Assembly: GCF_031143425.1 (NCBI RefSeq)
Contig: NC_090447.1
Span: forward strand, 23,099,426 to 23,163,425
Length of the DNA stretch: 64,000 nucleotides
Direction: 5' to 3'
Source of the DNA: Pleurodeles waltl
Taxonomy: Eukaryota > Chordata > Amphibia > Caudata > Salamandridae
Position numbers and translations under genes: made by a program. The first letter of the stretch is position 1. The number at the start of each line of letters is the position of its first letter. Shown here in pieces: positions 22,835 to 33,922 of the stretch. A model generated the notes under the pieces. The model was not told where the DNA came from, did not search any database, and worked only from the letters and a program-made list of their open reading frames with translations.

Positions 22835-23869
22835 TCATTGAAAATACTGTGCTATCACTCTGTCCCTGTTGTCTGTTTCATCCCCGTCGTCCTCCTCCTC
22901 TTCACTCTCCACAGGCTCCACAGCTGCTACAACACCACCATCTGGACCATCCTCCTGCAGGAAAGGCACCTGGCGTCGCAAAGCCAGGTTGTGAAGCATA
23001 CAGCAGGCCACGATGATGTGACACAACTTCTTTGGTGAGTACATTAGGGATCCCCCTGTCATATGCAGGCACCTAAACCTGGCCTTCAGGAGGCCAAAGG
23101 TGCGTTCGATCACCCTCCTAGTACGCCCATGGGCCTCATTGTACCGTTCCTCTGCCCTGGTCCTGGGATTCCTTACTGGGGTCAGTAGCCACGACAGGTT
23201 GGGGTAACCAGAGTCCCCCAATAGCCATACACGGTGTCTCTGTAGCTGTTCCATCACGTAAGGGATGCTGCTATTCCTTAGGATGTAGGCGTCATGCACT
23301 GACCCAGGGAACTTGGCATTTACATGGGAGATGTACTGGTCAGCCAAACACACCACCTGGACGTTCATCGAATGGTAACTTTTTCTGTTTCTGTACACCT
23401 GTTCACTTTCTCGGGGGGGAACCAAAGCCACATGGGTCCCATCAATGGCCCCAATGATGTTGGGAATATGTCCAAGGGCATAGAAATCACCCTTCACTGT
23501 AGCCAAATCGCCCACCTCAGGGAAAACAATGTAGCTCCTCATGTATTTCATCAGGGCAGACAACACTCTGGATAACACCTTGGAAAACATAGGCTGTGAC
23601 ATCCCTGAAGAAATGGCCACTGTTGACTGAAATGACCCACTTGCCAGAAAATGGAGTACTGACAGGACCTGCACCAGAGGGGGAATCCCTGTGGGTTGGC
23701 GGATGGGGGACATCAGGTCGCCTCCAGCTGGGCACACAGTTCATGTATAGTGGCACGGTTAAGCCGGTATGTCAGTATTACGTGTCGTTCTTCCATTGTC
23801 GACAGGTCCACCAGCGGTCTGTACACGGGGACATTCCTCCTTCTCCTCGCCAAACCCAGCGGACGGTGC
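22835..23869 (-). pseudogene. Harbinger DDE nuclease (HARBI1 type), main exon, 1-base frameshift
   Basis: This is the main coding exon of the transposase, entered at 23869 after a CTTCCTAG acceptor and joined in phase to the first exon at 29154-29236. Counting in the 300-residue open part (23737-22835), a helix-turn-helix-like region lies at about 38-62. The DDE_4 nuclease fold follows, with Asp99 in GAIDGTHV, Asp149 in GSVHDA, Asp175 in LLGDSGYP and Glu211 in VIERTFGLLKARF. The acidic tail is EESEEEEDD-like. The catalytic Asp/Asp/Glu set is therefore present. The N-terminal part (RNVPVYRPLVDLSTMEER) is in a different frame: one base has been lost near 23719-23725, at LCAQLE/DLMSP. With that base the two exons would give 372 residues, about the usual length of HARBI1-type proteins. 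Confidence 0.85.
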
Positions 23870-24332
23870 CTAGGAAGGACAACATGGAGCACAGAGTCAA
23901 ACAACCCACAGGTATGTTCTCACAGCTTGCACAGTACACGATTCTCTATGCAGTGAATGGCTTGTATGAGTGGCTATGCAAGGCCTAGGCCTGTGTGATG
24001 CAGTAGAAATTAAGCCATGTGGGCCCTCGAAATGGCGGCTGCCTGACCTGTGAAGTGTGACAATGGGATGTGAGGTAAATGCGCTGGCGTGGCACACCGC
24101 GGCGGTCGGCGGTCGAAGACCGCGGCGCGAAGCCGCATTGGTTAACATTGAAGCCTATGGGTTTCAGGAGCCAATGGCGAAGTGCGCCGGCGGTGGCGGT
24201 ATGCACCGCCGCGGTACGCACCACCGCGGGCGTGACCGCCATTTTCTAACTGATTAATCACTCGAGACCTGATCTTCCACAGGAGAGGACCTATACTGCA
24301 AGTGCTGCTGTGACCTCGATCTGGAAGGGACA

Positions 24333-26911
24333 ATGGCTGCTGCGACTGGGGAAAGGGCCCCTGCCTTCACTGGTGAAGAATTGGAAAAACTCGTGGATGG
24401 GGTCCTCCCCCAGTATGCGCTACTCTACGGTCCTCCAGACCAACAAGTAAGTACAAATCCAAATGGATTTGTGGCCGCTGCCTGGGTTGAGTGGGGTGAA
24501 TGAACGAAGGTGCGGAGGCGAACGAATGAGGCATGAATCGCACGACAGATGAGAGCATGGGCCAAATGGCAGGGCTGGGGAGGGGGGGCCACATGGCAGG
24601 GCTGGGGAGGGGGGGCCACTCCCAACGAAAACGCAGACAATCTTGAACTTTGTATTTCTCTCTCCCTGTACGTGTCACATAGGTCAGCGCCCATCAGAAA
24701 ATCGGGATTTGGCGTGCCATCGCCAAGGACGTCCGGACCCTGGGGGTCCACCATCGACGGGGCACCCACTGCCGAAAGAGGTGGGAGGATATCCACCGCG
24801 GGACCAAGAAGACCGCCGAGTCTCTGCTGGGGATGGCCTCCCAACGTAGGCGGGGTGCCAGCCGTCAATTGACCCCCCTGATGTTCCGGATCCTGGCGGT
24901 GGCCTACCCTGATTTGGATGGGCGCGTGAGGACATCACAGCAGACACAAGGGGGTGAGTACAAGCACAATCTGCTATGTTTGCGCGCAGTGGAGGTGTCT
25001 GGGTGGGGGAGGAGGGCTGTGGGTCCCCCTAGGCCAGGGCGAATTCTGTAGGCTAGGCCCCTCCGTAAGCCCCTGTGCCCCCAGCCCCCCCCTCACTAGT
25101 GTGCCAAGTACAGCTATCCCTGGGCCTGTGTCATCTATGTGTGCAGTTGTCATCTCTAGGCGTGTAGGGCATGTCCCACGGATTGCGCCGCGGACCCCAA
25201 GTGCGCGACGTAGTGCAGGGGGCATCTGTGTCTGTCATGTCCGCCAACGGTAGCGGTAATCCATGCACTCAAAATGTCTTTATTTCTTTCCCCCCCCTTT
25301 TTCTTTGTCTTTCTGTGCATGTGTGCATCAGCATCATCAGGCGGAGGAGAAGTGGCATCGGGGCAGAAGGGAGCTGCATCTCACATGGCCCCGGAGGGCC
25401 ATGGCACCGAGTCAGAATGGACCAGTGAGACGGAGGGCGAGGGGGGCTCCACAACGGGGACGCGTGGAGACCACAGCGACACAGACACGTCCTCGGAAGG
25501 GAGCTCCCTTGCGGTGGCGGCAACATCCGTGCCCCCCGCACCTACAGGTACAGCCGCCACCCAGCGCACCAGCTCCGCCCTCCCAGCAGCCCCTCGGCGT
25601 TTGCCCCGTGCCCGCTCGCACACCAAGGCGGGCATCTCCTTCGCCCCAGGCACCTCAGGCCCTGCCCCAGTTACCCCTGCTGCCCTCAGTGAGGAGGTCA
25701 TTGACCTCCTCAGAACGCTCATTGTTGGGCAGTCTACCCTTTTGAATGCCATCCAGGGGGTGGAGAGGGAGGTTCATCGTAGCAATGCATACCTGGAGGG
25801 CATTCATTCGGGTCAGGCTGCCCATCAGCGATCGTTCTAGGCTCTGGCCTCAGCACTGACGGCAGCCATTGTCCCTGTCTCCAGCCTCCCTCTACTAACT
25901 CCCTCCACCCAGTCCCAGTCTCCTGTTCCTCTGCCTGTCCCATCCACACCATCAGACCTGCCTGCACACACCTCAACACCCAAGGGCAGCTCATCCAGAC
26001 ATAAGCACCACAGATCACGCAAGCATTCACCCAAGCAACATCCAGATGCAGACATGCCAACAGTCACTACCACCTCTGTGTCCCCCACCTCCTCGTCTCC
26101 CTCCTCCCTCCCTGTGACGTCTCCACTCACACCTGCATGCACACCACCATCAGCCAGTACTTCCATCAGCAGCACACCCTCCAGTACAGTCCGCACACGT
26201 GCAGTCACCACCCCCACTGCCATTTACACGTCCCCTGTGTCCTCACCCAGTGTGTCTGTCCCCCCCTCTTCCAAACCACACAAACGCAGGCAGCCACCCA
26301 CCCAACAGCCATCCACCTCACGACAGCCTCCAGCTCATGCACCTGCACCCAAAGACACCACACTTGACTCTCCTACAACCACATCCTCTTCCTCCACTCC
26401 CATACCCACTGCACCTACCCTTCCCATTGCTCCCAAAAAACTTTTCCTGTCTAAACTAAACCTCTTTCCAGACCCTGACCCACCCCCTCCATCTGGTAGG
26501 AGTAGAAAGAGCACCTCAGACACCACCAGCCCTGCATCAACCATGACCAAGGTGCAGGGCTATTGGAGTCCCCCAGCTCCTTGGGCAGGAACATCGGCCA
26601 GCAGCAAGGGGACAGCCAGCCCACCCCCTGGGAAGAGGAGCAAGAAAATCAAGGGCTGGCGAGACAAGCCTGACATGGCTGCCAGCAAGGAGAGGAGCCT
26701 TGCCCCGTCACCTGCCACATCAGCCAAGGGAGGCAAGGGCCACAGGGCTTCAGCCAAGGAGGGCAAAGGCAGCAGGGCTGAGAAGTCAGCCAGCATGCCA
26801 GCTGGCCAGGAGGGCCCCACCAGCCCCATTCCGGTTGGAACGGACGACACCCACGGGCCCAGGACTCCATCACAGGAGGGCCCGGCTACTGCAAGGTCGG
26901 ATGGAGACTGA
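24333..26911 (+). pseudogene. Harbinger Myb/SANT-like protein 2, three exons, in-frame TAG
   Basis: Exons are 24333-24446 (GTAAGT donor), 24683-24953 (CACATAG acceptor, GTGAGT donor) and from 25332 (GCATCAG acceptor); all phases match. Residues about 12-110 form a Myb/SANT-like domain: FTGEELEKLVDGVLPQY, then IGIWRAIAKDVRTLG, then CRKRWEDI. A second part has LTPLMFRILAVAYP. Exon 3 is Ser/Thr/Pro-rich with a predicted helix (LSEEVIDLLRTLIVGQSTLL). The frame meets TAG at 25838-25840 after 297 residues. It then stays open for another 357 codons to 26911, ending in a Lys/Ser-rich region (KRSKKIKGWRDK). So either the protein ends at 297 residues or a Gln codon mutated to stop in a protein of about 655. 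It lies wholly inside the intron of the nuclease gene. Confidence 0.7.
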
Positions 26912-26948
26912 ACGGGAGGTATTGGCCAGGTCTGGCTCCCTGGAAACA

Positions 26949-28180
26949 CCGGACAGGCACCGCTGAACAGGGCCCCGCCGTCTCCAGCACCGCTGAACAG
27001 GGCCCGCTGTCTCAGGCACCGCTGAACAGGGCCCCTCCGTCTCCAGCACCGCTAAACAGGGCCCCGCCGTCTCCAGCACCGCTCCGCTGGGGACCGCCGT
27101 CTCAAGCACCGCTGAACAGGGCCCTTCAAGTCAAGAACCGCTGTCCTGGGCCCCGCCGTCTCAGGCACCGCTGAACAGGGCCCCGCCGTCTCAGGCACCG
27201 CTGAACAGGGCCCCGCTGTCTCAGGCACCACTGAACAGGGCCCCTCCGTCTCCAGCACCGCTGAACAGGGCCCCGCCGTCTCCAGCACCGCTCCGCTGGG
27301 GACCGCTGTCTCAAGCACCGCTGAACAGGGCCCTTCAAGTCAAGAACCGCTGTCCTGGGCCCCGCCGTCTCAGGCACCGCTGAACAGGGCCCTTCATGTC
27401 AAGAACCGCTGTCCTGGGCCCCGCCGTCTCAAGCACCGCTGAACAGGGCCCGCCGTCTCCAGCACCGCTCCGCTGGGGACCACCGTCTCAAGCACCGCTG
27501 AACAGGGCCCTTCAAGTCAAGAACCGCTGTCCTGGGCCCCGCCGTCTCAGGCACCGCTGAACAGGGCCCCGCCGTCTCCAGCACCGCTCCGCTGGGGACC
27601 GCCGTCTCAAGCACCGCTGAACAGGGCCCCGCCGTCTCCAGCACCGCTCCGCTGGGGACCGCCGTCTCAAGCACCGCTGAACAGGGCCCTTCATGTCAAG
27701 AACCGCTGTCCTGGGCCCCGCCGTCTCAAGCTCTGCTGAACAGGGCCCCGCCGTCTCCAGCACCGCTCCGCTGGGGACCGCCGTCTCAAGCACCGCTGAA
27801 CAGGGCCCTTCAAGTCAAGAACCGCTGTCCTGGGCCCCGCCGGCTCAGGCACCGCTGAACAGGGCCCGCCGTCTCAGGCACCGCTGAACAGGGCCCCGCC
27901 GTCTCCAGCACCGCTGAACAGGGCCCCGCCGTCTCCAGCACCGCTCCGCTGGGGACCGCCGTCTCAAGCACCGCTGAACAGGGCCCTTCAAGTCAAGAAC
28001 CGCTGTCCTGGGCCCCGCCGTCTCAGGCACCGCTGAACAGGGCCCCGCCGTCTCCAGCACCGCTCCGCTGGGGACCGCCGTCTCAAGCACTGCTGAACAG
28101 GGCCCCGCCGTCTCCAGCACCGCTCCGCTGGGGACCGCCGTCTCAAGCACCGCTGAACAGGGCCCTTCATGTCAAGAACT
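26949..28180. repeat. Composite minisatellite in the Harbinger 3' region
   Basis: Units of about 30 bases (CACCGCTGAACAGGGCCC plus GCCGTCTC variants) combine with two other modules, GCTCCGCTGGGGACC and GAACCGCTGTCCTGGGCCC, into a higher-order pattern of roughly 100-130 bases repeated several times. Copies are nearly identical, pointing to recent expansion. The array begins 38 bases after the stop of the second Myb-like gene. Minus-strand open frames here are by-products. Confidence 0.9.
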
Positions 28181-28287
28181 GGTGGCCCTTTGGCAGACGG
28201 GGCAGGGCAGGATCTGTATCGGGCAGGGCTGCAGGATGTCCTCTGGGCACCATGCCTCCTCCAGTACCAGTGGAGTCTGTTATCGAT

Positions 28288-28735
28288 TTGAGAGACTGTG
28301 GCTTTGCACTCCCCAGGATGGCCCAGTGGGCAGGCCACCCACTGTATGGACTGTTAAGACTGTGGCTTTGCACTCCCCAGGATGGCCCAGTGGGCAGGCC
28401 ACCCACTGTAGAGACTTGTGAGACTGTGGCTTTGCACTCCCCAGGATGGCCCAGTGGGCAGGCCACCCACTGTATGGACTGTTGAGACTGTGGCTTTGCA
28501 CTCCCCAGGATGGCCCAGTGGGCAGGCCACCCACTGTATGGACTGTTGAGACTGTGGCTTTGCACTCCCCAGGATGGCCCAGTGGGCAGGCCACCCACTG
28601 TATGGACTGTTGAGACTGTGGCTTTGCACTCCCCAGGATGGCCCAGTGGGCAGGCCACCCACTGTATGGACTTGAGAGACTGTGGCTTTGCAATCCCCAG
28701 GATGGGACAGTGGGCATGGAGGCCCCTCGTGGATC
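28288..28735. repeat. Minisatellite, unit about 63 bp, seven copies
   Basis: The unit contains GAGACTGTGGCTTTGCACTC, CCCAGGATGGCCCAGTGGGC and AGGCCACCCACTGTATGGAC. The inner copies are almost identical; the last, near 28680-28735, is diverged. It lies within the nuclease intron of the Harbinger element. Confidence 0.9.
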
Positions 28736-29153
28736 TGGCGTCGTGTACTCAAGTGGCTGAGGTCCCCCCCCCCTTCCCTTCCCTCTGAGGTGCCTGTATT
28801 TTTTCAATCTGATGCCCCTGCAGTGTTCTCTCCGTGGTGATCTTGTTTTGAGAATGGGCCTTGCCCATTTGAATTGGACCCCGTGGTCCACGGACAATAG
28901 ATGGACTACTGCACTTAGCTGTAAATATTGTGTATATAGTTTATTTTTTGTTTGAACAATTTGGTGACCATTCTTTAATATATCCGCCTGTTTGATATCT
29001 ATTCCTTTGGTCTTTGCATTATTTCGGGGGGGGTTTGGGGGTTGTAACAGTGATATATTGGAATGCATTGATGTGTGTGGTGTAGTGGGTGGGGGTGGGT
29101 GGGTGTGTGCCCGTAATTTTTTCCCTCCCCTGTGTCGTAGGTGCAGTACTCAC

Positions 29154-29236
29154 CGACGTCTTCTGCGCCGCCGGGCGTTCTCCTGGAAGAGGAGCAGGTA
29201 GAGAAGTGCAGGGAGGACCTGGATCTCGGGTTCCAT
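29154..29236 (-). CDS. Harbinger nuclease, first coding exon
   Basis: On the minus strand ATG at 29236-29234 opens MEPEIQVLPALLYLL, followed by FQENARRRRRR, and ends at a GTGAGT donor after 27 codons plus two bases. The main exon at 23869 supplies the third base and continues RHRPLGLARRRRN, so the phases agree. The Leu-rich then Arg-rich start is typical for Harbinger nucleases. The intron (23870-29153) is 5.3 kb. The exon lies about 330 bases inside the right end of the transposon, so its promoter should be in the subterminal region. Confidence 0.7.
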
Positions 29237-29567
29237 GCTGTCGGGATTCCGCGTGGAGTGTGTTGAGGTGATCGTTTTCCCTTTCGTTGTCTGTTTCCGC
29301 CGTGTTTTTATCGGCGGGGCTCCCGCCCCGGAAAAGGTGGCGGATTGGTGGGTCGTGATAGGGTGGGCGGTACATTGTCTCCCGCCTGTCTGTTGGCGGT
29401 GACCGCCAAGCTGTTTGTTTGTACCGCCGTAGCGGTCAGAGTGTTGAAGCGGCGGTCTCTGTTGGCGGTTACCGCCAGGGTCGGAATTCCATTTTTTGGA
29501 CTGCCAGCCTGACGCCGGAATGGCCGCCGCATTAACACCGACCGCCAAGGTTGGAATGAGGGCCATA

Positions 29568-30555
29568 ATCTTGTGTTTCTGATTGAGATATTCATCATGA
29601 CAGGTTTCATGTTCACCACTCCAAAACATTTTTGCTTTTTCACTGTAGATCGCTGCTATGGGCTTGTACCTCTGCTTCTATGTAGTAATCTAATTACTTC
29701 TACTTTCTACATGCACAAAAATAAGCAAATAAAATAATTACACACCAAACATAGTAAATCTCAATGACTGCAAAATGTTGATAGCAAATGTAGATAAACT
29801 CTCCATAATACACTTCCTACTGTCTGTCAGTCTTCCAGGAGTTTAGTAGTCATCTCACTCTCTGTTTAAAAGTGGTCTTCAGGGGTGTGAGGAATCCCCA
29901 CATAATCATTAAAGTTATAACACATTATTCTGACAAAAAAAGACCCTAACATCATCTCAGCATTACAAAAATCTTAATACTAGCAGCACAAAAACACCTG
30001 CTTCTGTTTTATTGTTAGCAATTCATTTATTAAAGCAGTACTGTACATAAACGTCCACCTAAATAAAATATTTAAGTTCCCTGAGTACATCATGACCACA
30101 GAAAGAATGGTCACTGAATAAAGTACAAAGATTCAAGTTCAAACATCTGCAGTTTTAAAAGCTAAGACATACAACAGATTAGTTTTTGCCCTGGTGTACA
30201 AACAAGTTGAGTCTATTGTACCATTTTTGCTGTTTGTGTGTCACAGAATGAAGCAGACCAGTATTTGTGCAATCTAAAGTTTGGCATTAGTGCAGAACAG
30301 GTAGGAGAATGAGTGCGTACAGTTCTTGTTGTATTTCCATAAAAGATTTTCTTTAAAGTGAAATAAAAGTGTTCAATTTTCATCACATAACTAACAAACA
30401 CAATGGAATATCAATTTGCTGAATGTTATTTTTTAATTATTCGTTTACATAAATGGATTTGAGTAAACTATTAAGCATGAAATATTTGCTTAGGGTTAAT
30501 GTAAATATGTTGCATATGTTTAGCGGTGGTTTCATTATTCAGTTCCACTGTCAGT
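29568..30555. other. No gene seen
   Basis: AT-rich single-copy-looking DNA between the Harbinger element and a SINE-like repeat. No open frame longer than about 60 codons and no recognisable repeat end. Confidence 0.4.
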
Positions 30556-30850
30556 ATTATCGACTGAAGCAAAATGTGTTTGCTCAATCAATAAATCAAT
30601 CAGTGTATTTGTAGAGTGCACTACCACCTGTGAGGGTGTCAAGGTGCTGACGGTGGGGGGTTGGGGGAGTTGCTGCTACTGCTCAAATACCCAGGTTTTG
30701 AGCCGGTTCCTGAAAGTCAGCAGGTCTTCGGTCTGTTGTAGGGGCAAGGGAAGGGTATTCTAGGTCTTGGCGGCAAGGTGGGAGAAGGATCAATGACTTT
30801 GTGTTTCACCACTGCGCATATTAGTTGCTCGATGTTCACCAGTAGCACAT
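30556..30850. repeat. Interspersed repeat, SINE- or LINE-tail-like, truncated by a MITE
   Basis: It opens with a CAAT-rich run (CAATCAATAAATCAATCAG at 30583-30601) and continues with 'GTAGAGTGCACTACCACC' and 'GGTCTTGGCGGCAAGG'. I remember this as a common dispersed salamander repeat, but cannot place it in a class and see no tRNA-like promoter boxes. It ends where the Harbinger MITE begins. Confidence 0.35.
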
Positions 30851-30853
30851 TAT

Positions 30854-31482
30854 GGCCCTGATTCCGACTTTGGCCGGCGGCGGTCGCCGCCGGCCTGTCG
30901 GGGGCCGCCAGAATACCGCTGCGCGGTCAAAAGACCGCCGTGGTAATTCTGACTTTCCCGCTGGGCTGGCGGGCGGCCGCCTTCAGGCCGCCCGCCAGCC
31001 CAGCGGGAAAGATGCTTCCACGATGAAGCCGGCTCTGAATTGAGCCGGCGGAGTGGAAGCTGTGCGACGGGTGCAGTTGCACCCGTCGCGTATTTCACTG
31101 TCTGCAAAGCAGACAGTGAAATACATGTAGGGGCCCTCTTACGGGGGCCCCTGCAATGCCCATGCCAGTGGCATGGGCACTGCAGGGGCCCCCAGGGACC
31201 CCGCGACCCCCCCTACCGCCATCCGATTCCCGGCGGTCGTACCGCCGGGGACTGGATGGCGGTAGGGGGGGTCGGAATCCCCTCGGCGGTGCAGCTAGCT
31301 GCGCCGCCTTGGAGGATTCAATGGGGCGGCGGTACACTGGCGGGAGACCGCCAGTGGTGCCGGTCCGACCGCTGCTTTACCGCCGCGGTCGGAATCCCCA
31401 TTGGAGCACCGCCGGCCTGTCGGCGGTGCTCCTGCGGTCATTGGCCCTGGCGGTTTTTACCGCCAGGGTCAGAATGACCACC
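30854..31482. mobile_element. Harbinger MITE, GC-rich, 629 bp
   Basis: The ends are GGCCCTGATTCCGAC and, on the other strand, GGTGGTCATTCTGACC, with TAT on both sides (30851-30853, 31483-31485). Strong internal palindromes include a stem at about 30957-31008, a CACTGTCTG/CAGACAGTG stem at 31096-31122 and the GCCCATGCC/GGCATGGGC hairpin at 31155-31181. Same family as 13193-13771. No coding sequence. Confidence 0.75.
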
Positions 31483-31486
31483 TATA

Positions 31487-32439
31487 TGTTTTGTATTCAG
31501 TTCAGCTGCCTATTGGCTTTGACATGATATTAGACATTACATTTTGTATTCAGTTTAGCTGCCTATTGGCTTTGACATGATATTAGACATTACATTTTGT
31601 ATTCAGCTCAGCTGCATATTGGCTTTGACATGACATTAGCAGTTTAGCTGCCTATTGGCTTTGACATGGCATTAGACATTACATTCTGTATTCAGTTTGG
31701 CTGCCTATTGGCTTTGACATGACATTAGACATTACATTTGATATTTAGGTTAGATGCCGATTGGCTTTAACGTGGAGTTAGACATTGCAGTTGAAACATC
31801 GCAGATGTCTGTATTCTTCCAAGCTGTGTTTTTCCACAAGATGGACCAAGCTGTTTTCTTCACACCAGACCTTAGCTGATAAGAGCACGTAGATTTTGTG
31901 TTCACCTTGCAATCCAGTCTGAGAGCGGAATGGCTCAGAGAACTGGCCATTCTCCAAGGTGGTTCAAGTCTCACACTGAGTTTGCTTTTAAGGATGACTC
32001 TGGGCTACAGTGAGTTGGATTGGAATCTGCTTGACTTCAGGCTGGAGCTAGACGTCAGTTGCCAGTCTCCCGTTTGGGTAGATAATCTCTTTCTCGCAGT
32101 TGAGCGGAGTCATCAACTTGCAGACCCCAGAAAGATAAAGCTGAAGATAGGCCCTACTTGCCCATACAGTGATGAATTTTGACTTTTATGCTTTGCTTTG
32201 CAATTCATATATATATATATATATATATATATTTGCTGTGTACATTGCAACTGAGAAGTACTGTGATATATTTTGCTTTCATTGCTGCGACTACGTGTGC
32301 TTGAAATCTACTAATTTCGTCTCTCAAGAACTTGTGGGTGGGGGAGAATTAACAACAATAAAGGTCTTCTTTGAACTCAGAAGTGCATTCCAGAGCGGTT
32401 CTGTAAGCTCCGATAGGAGATATCTAGAAAAGCAGAACA
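31487..32439 (+). mobile_element. LTR-like sequence with tandem CCAAT-box repeats
   Basis: Six direct repeats of about 53 bases (31487-31790) each contain ATTGGCTTT, an inverted CCAAT box. They precede about 550 bases with an AATAAAGG signal near 32357 and a possible end at AGAACA (32439). This is the layout of a retroviral U3 with enhancer repeats followed by a polyadenylation site. A (TA)n run lies at 32206-32231. No internal region or second LTR is present and no target duplication was found, so the call is tentative. Confidence 0.4.
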
Positions 32440-32664
32440 GGTAGTCGCTCTTCGGATGCGGGGGACGGTGGCGAGGGCGAGGTCGGCTGAACGGTGTTCC
32501 ATTCCATATTGCACACAGAACTGGACACAGAAAAAATGCACAGTGCAAAATAGCTGTGGACTTTTGCCACCAGGACACGTTTCTGTTCAATGGCTCAAAA
32601 TGTGCAGCAATATGGAAGTAATTCAGTAATTAGCAAAGCAAAATCAGTCAGAAAGGAAAATGTT

Positions 32665-33922
32665 ACTTATCCAGTAAGCATCAGTTCATAACTTGTGGTG
32701 CTGTAGATTCACATGCTCTGCATAATCCTGCCAACTAATATTGGGCTCGGGCGAATGAAAGTTGATTTTCTTTATAGAATGCTTTTCAGTCACAGGATGT
32801 GACTCATCCCCTAGTGAACAATGCCCATGAGCACTGACTCAATCTAAGATTGTTTTTCTCACAGCGGGTGAGAATGTGTGAGGAGTGTTGAGTGTGTGGC
32901 ACGGAGCACTGTGTGTTTTGTGCAGTGTTAACTAGGTAGAAAAAGGAGAGATCTGCCATCAACACAAGCTTCTAGGCAGGAGGGTGGGCAATTGTGAATC
33001 TAGAGCACTACAAGCCACAAGCAGATGCTTATGGGGTAGATACACTTGCCACACATAGGGGCATATTTACAATACAATGGTGCATTGGTCCTGATGCACC
33101 ACTGTTCTTGTGTGCCCCTTCCACCACCTAACGACACAATGGTCGAGCCGTATTTACAATACGGTGCACCATGGCGGTCATTAGGACAATAGCGTCAACA
33201 TTTTTTACGCTTTTGTGGCGCTTTGCTGCACTAGCGTCAAGCACAGGGAGACCCATTGATTTCAATGTAAAAAATGACTGACAAAATGGTGCAGTGAAAT
33301 CTTGTACATTTTACCACTCCATTTTTTCAGGCCTCCTAAAAGGGGAATACCCCCCCTTGCATACATTATGGCTGGCGCAATGCATGTATTACGTCACTTT
33401 GTAATTATGGCGCGAGAAAAAGGCCTCCTTAGGGTTGCCTTAATGTTAAAAAAATTACACTAAGGCGGCACTAAGGTGGTGCAAGGGGCTTGTAAATATT
33501 CCTCATAAAGTGTGCAAGAGACCCTCCATAAGTAGGGGCTAGCATGTGGATGATGCAGGTGTTTGGAACAAGGTCCGCAAGACTGCCTGGCAAACCATTG
33601 CCTGCTGGAGCGATAGGGGTTCCACACAGTAGTGCTTGGTACAGGTGTGTGGTATTGATCTGGTGGCCGCTTTGCAGATGCTTGCAGGATATTACCTAAG
33701 AAAGCCATAGTTGATCCATTCTAACGAGTGGAGTGCACACTATGTGGCACTGGTACAACTTTCTTGGCTTTTTGGTTGCAGGTTTGAATTCACTTGACTA
33801 TCCATATTGCTATGCCTGCTTTAGAGATGGTGGCCTTTGTGAGACTTTGCAAAAAGCAACAAAGAGCTAGTAAGACTTGCCAGAGGGCTTGATCCTTCTG
33901 ATGAAATGCATAACTTTTATCA
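32665..33922 (-). mobile_element. DIRS element 3' region, interrupted by a MITE
   Basis: This stretch continues the minus-strand DIRS copy (tyrosine recombinase at 34201-33923) to its presumed end near the string GTAGATTCACATGCTCTGCA at 32702-32721. That string is a recurrent landmark in newt repeats as far as I remember. Minus 33708-33460 holds an 82-residue open piece that may be the recombinase C-terminus (not matched to the catalytic Tyr). A complete small element sits inside at 33058-33504. Confidence 0.4.
33058..33504. mobile_element. 447-bp inverted-repeat element (GGGGCATATTTACA ends)
   Basis: The ends are GGGGCATATTTACAA and, on the other strand, GAGGAATATTTACAA, flanked by ATA (33055-33057, 33505-33507). 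The inside shares blocks with 48497-48962 (TTTTGTGGCGCTTT-like, CACCATGGCGGT). Non-coding MITE; the 3-bp duplication suits the Harbinger group. Confidence 0.6.

Larger units (their letters stand above)
20259..29564. mobile_element. Harbinger (PIF/Harbinger) transposon, 9.3 kb, three genes
   Basis: The ends are GGTGGTCATTCTGACC and, on the other strand, GGCCCTCATTCCAACC. Both continue into GGCGGT and are flanked by ATA (20256-20258, 29565-29567). From left to right it holds a Myb/SANT-like gene (plus), the main exon of a HARBI1-type nuclease (minus), a second Myb/SANT-like gene (plus), two minisatellites, and the first exon of the nuclease (minus). Harbinger transposition normally needs the nuclease plus a Myb-like partner that imports it into the nucleus and helps bind DNA. 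Each gene carries one lesion, so this copy is probably not autonomous now but decayed only recently. Confidence 0.85.

Noticed and set aside
26870..28150. Minus-strand frames of repeated CSAVPETAGP-like peptides
   Set aside because: Minisatellite translation within the Harbinger intron, with shifting frames between modules.
28288..28735. CRISPR-like array of regular repeats
   Set aside because: Repeats are contiguous with no unique spacers, and the setting is a eukaryotic transposon; it is a minisatellite. The same applies to the other arrays.
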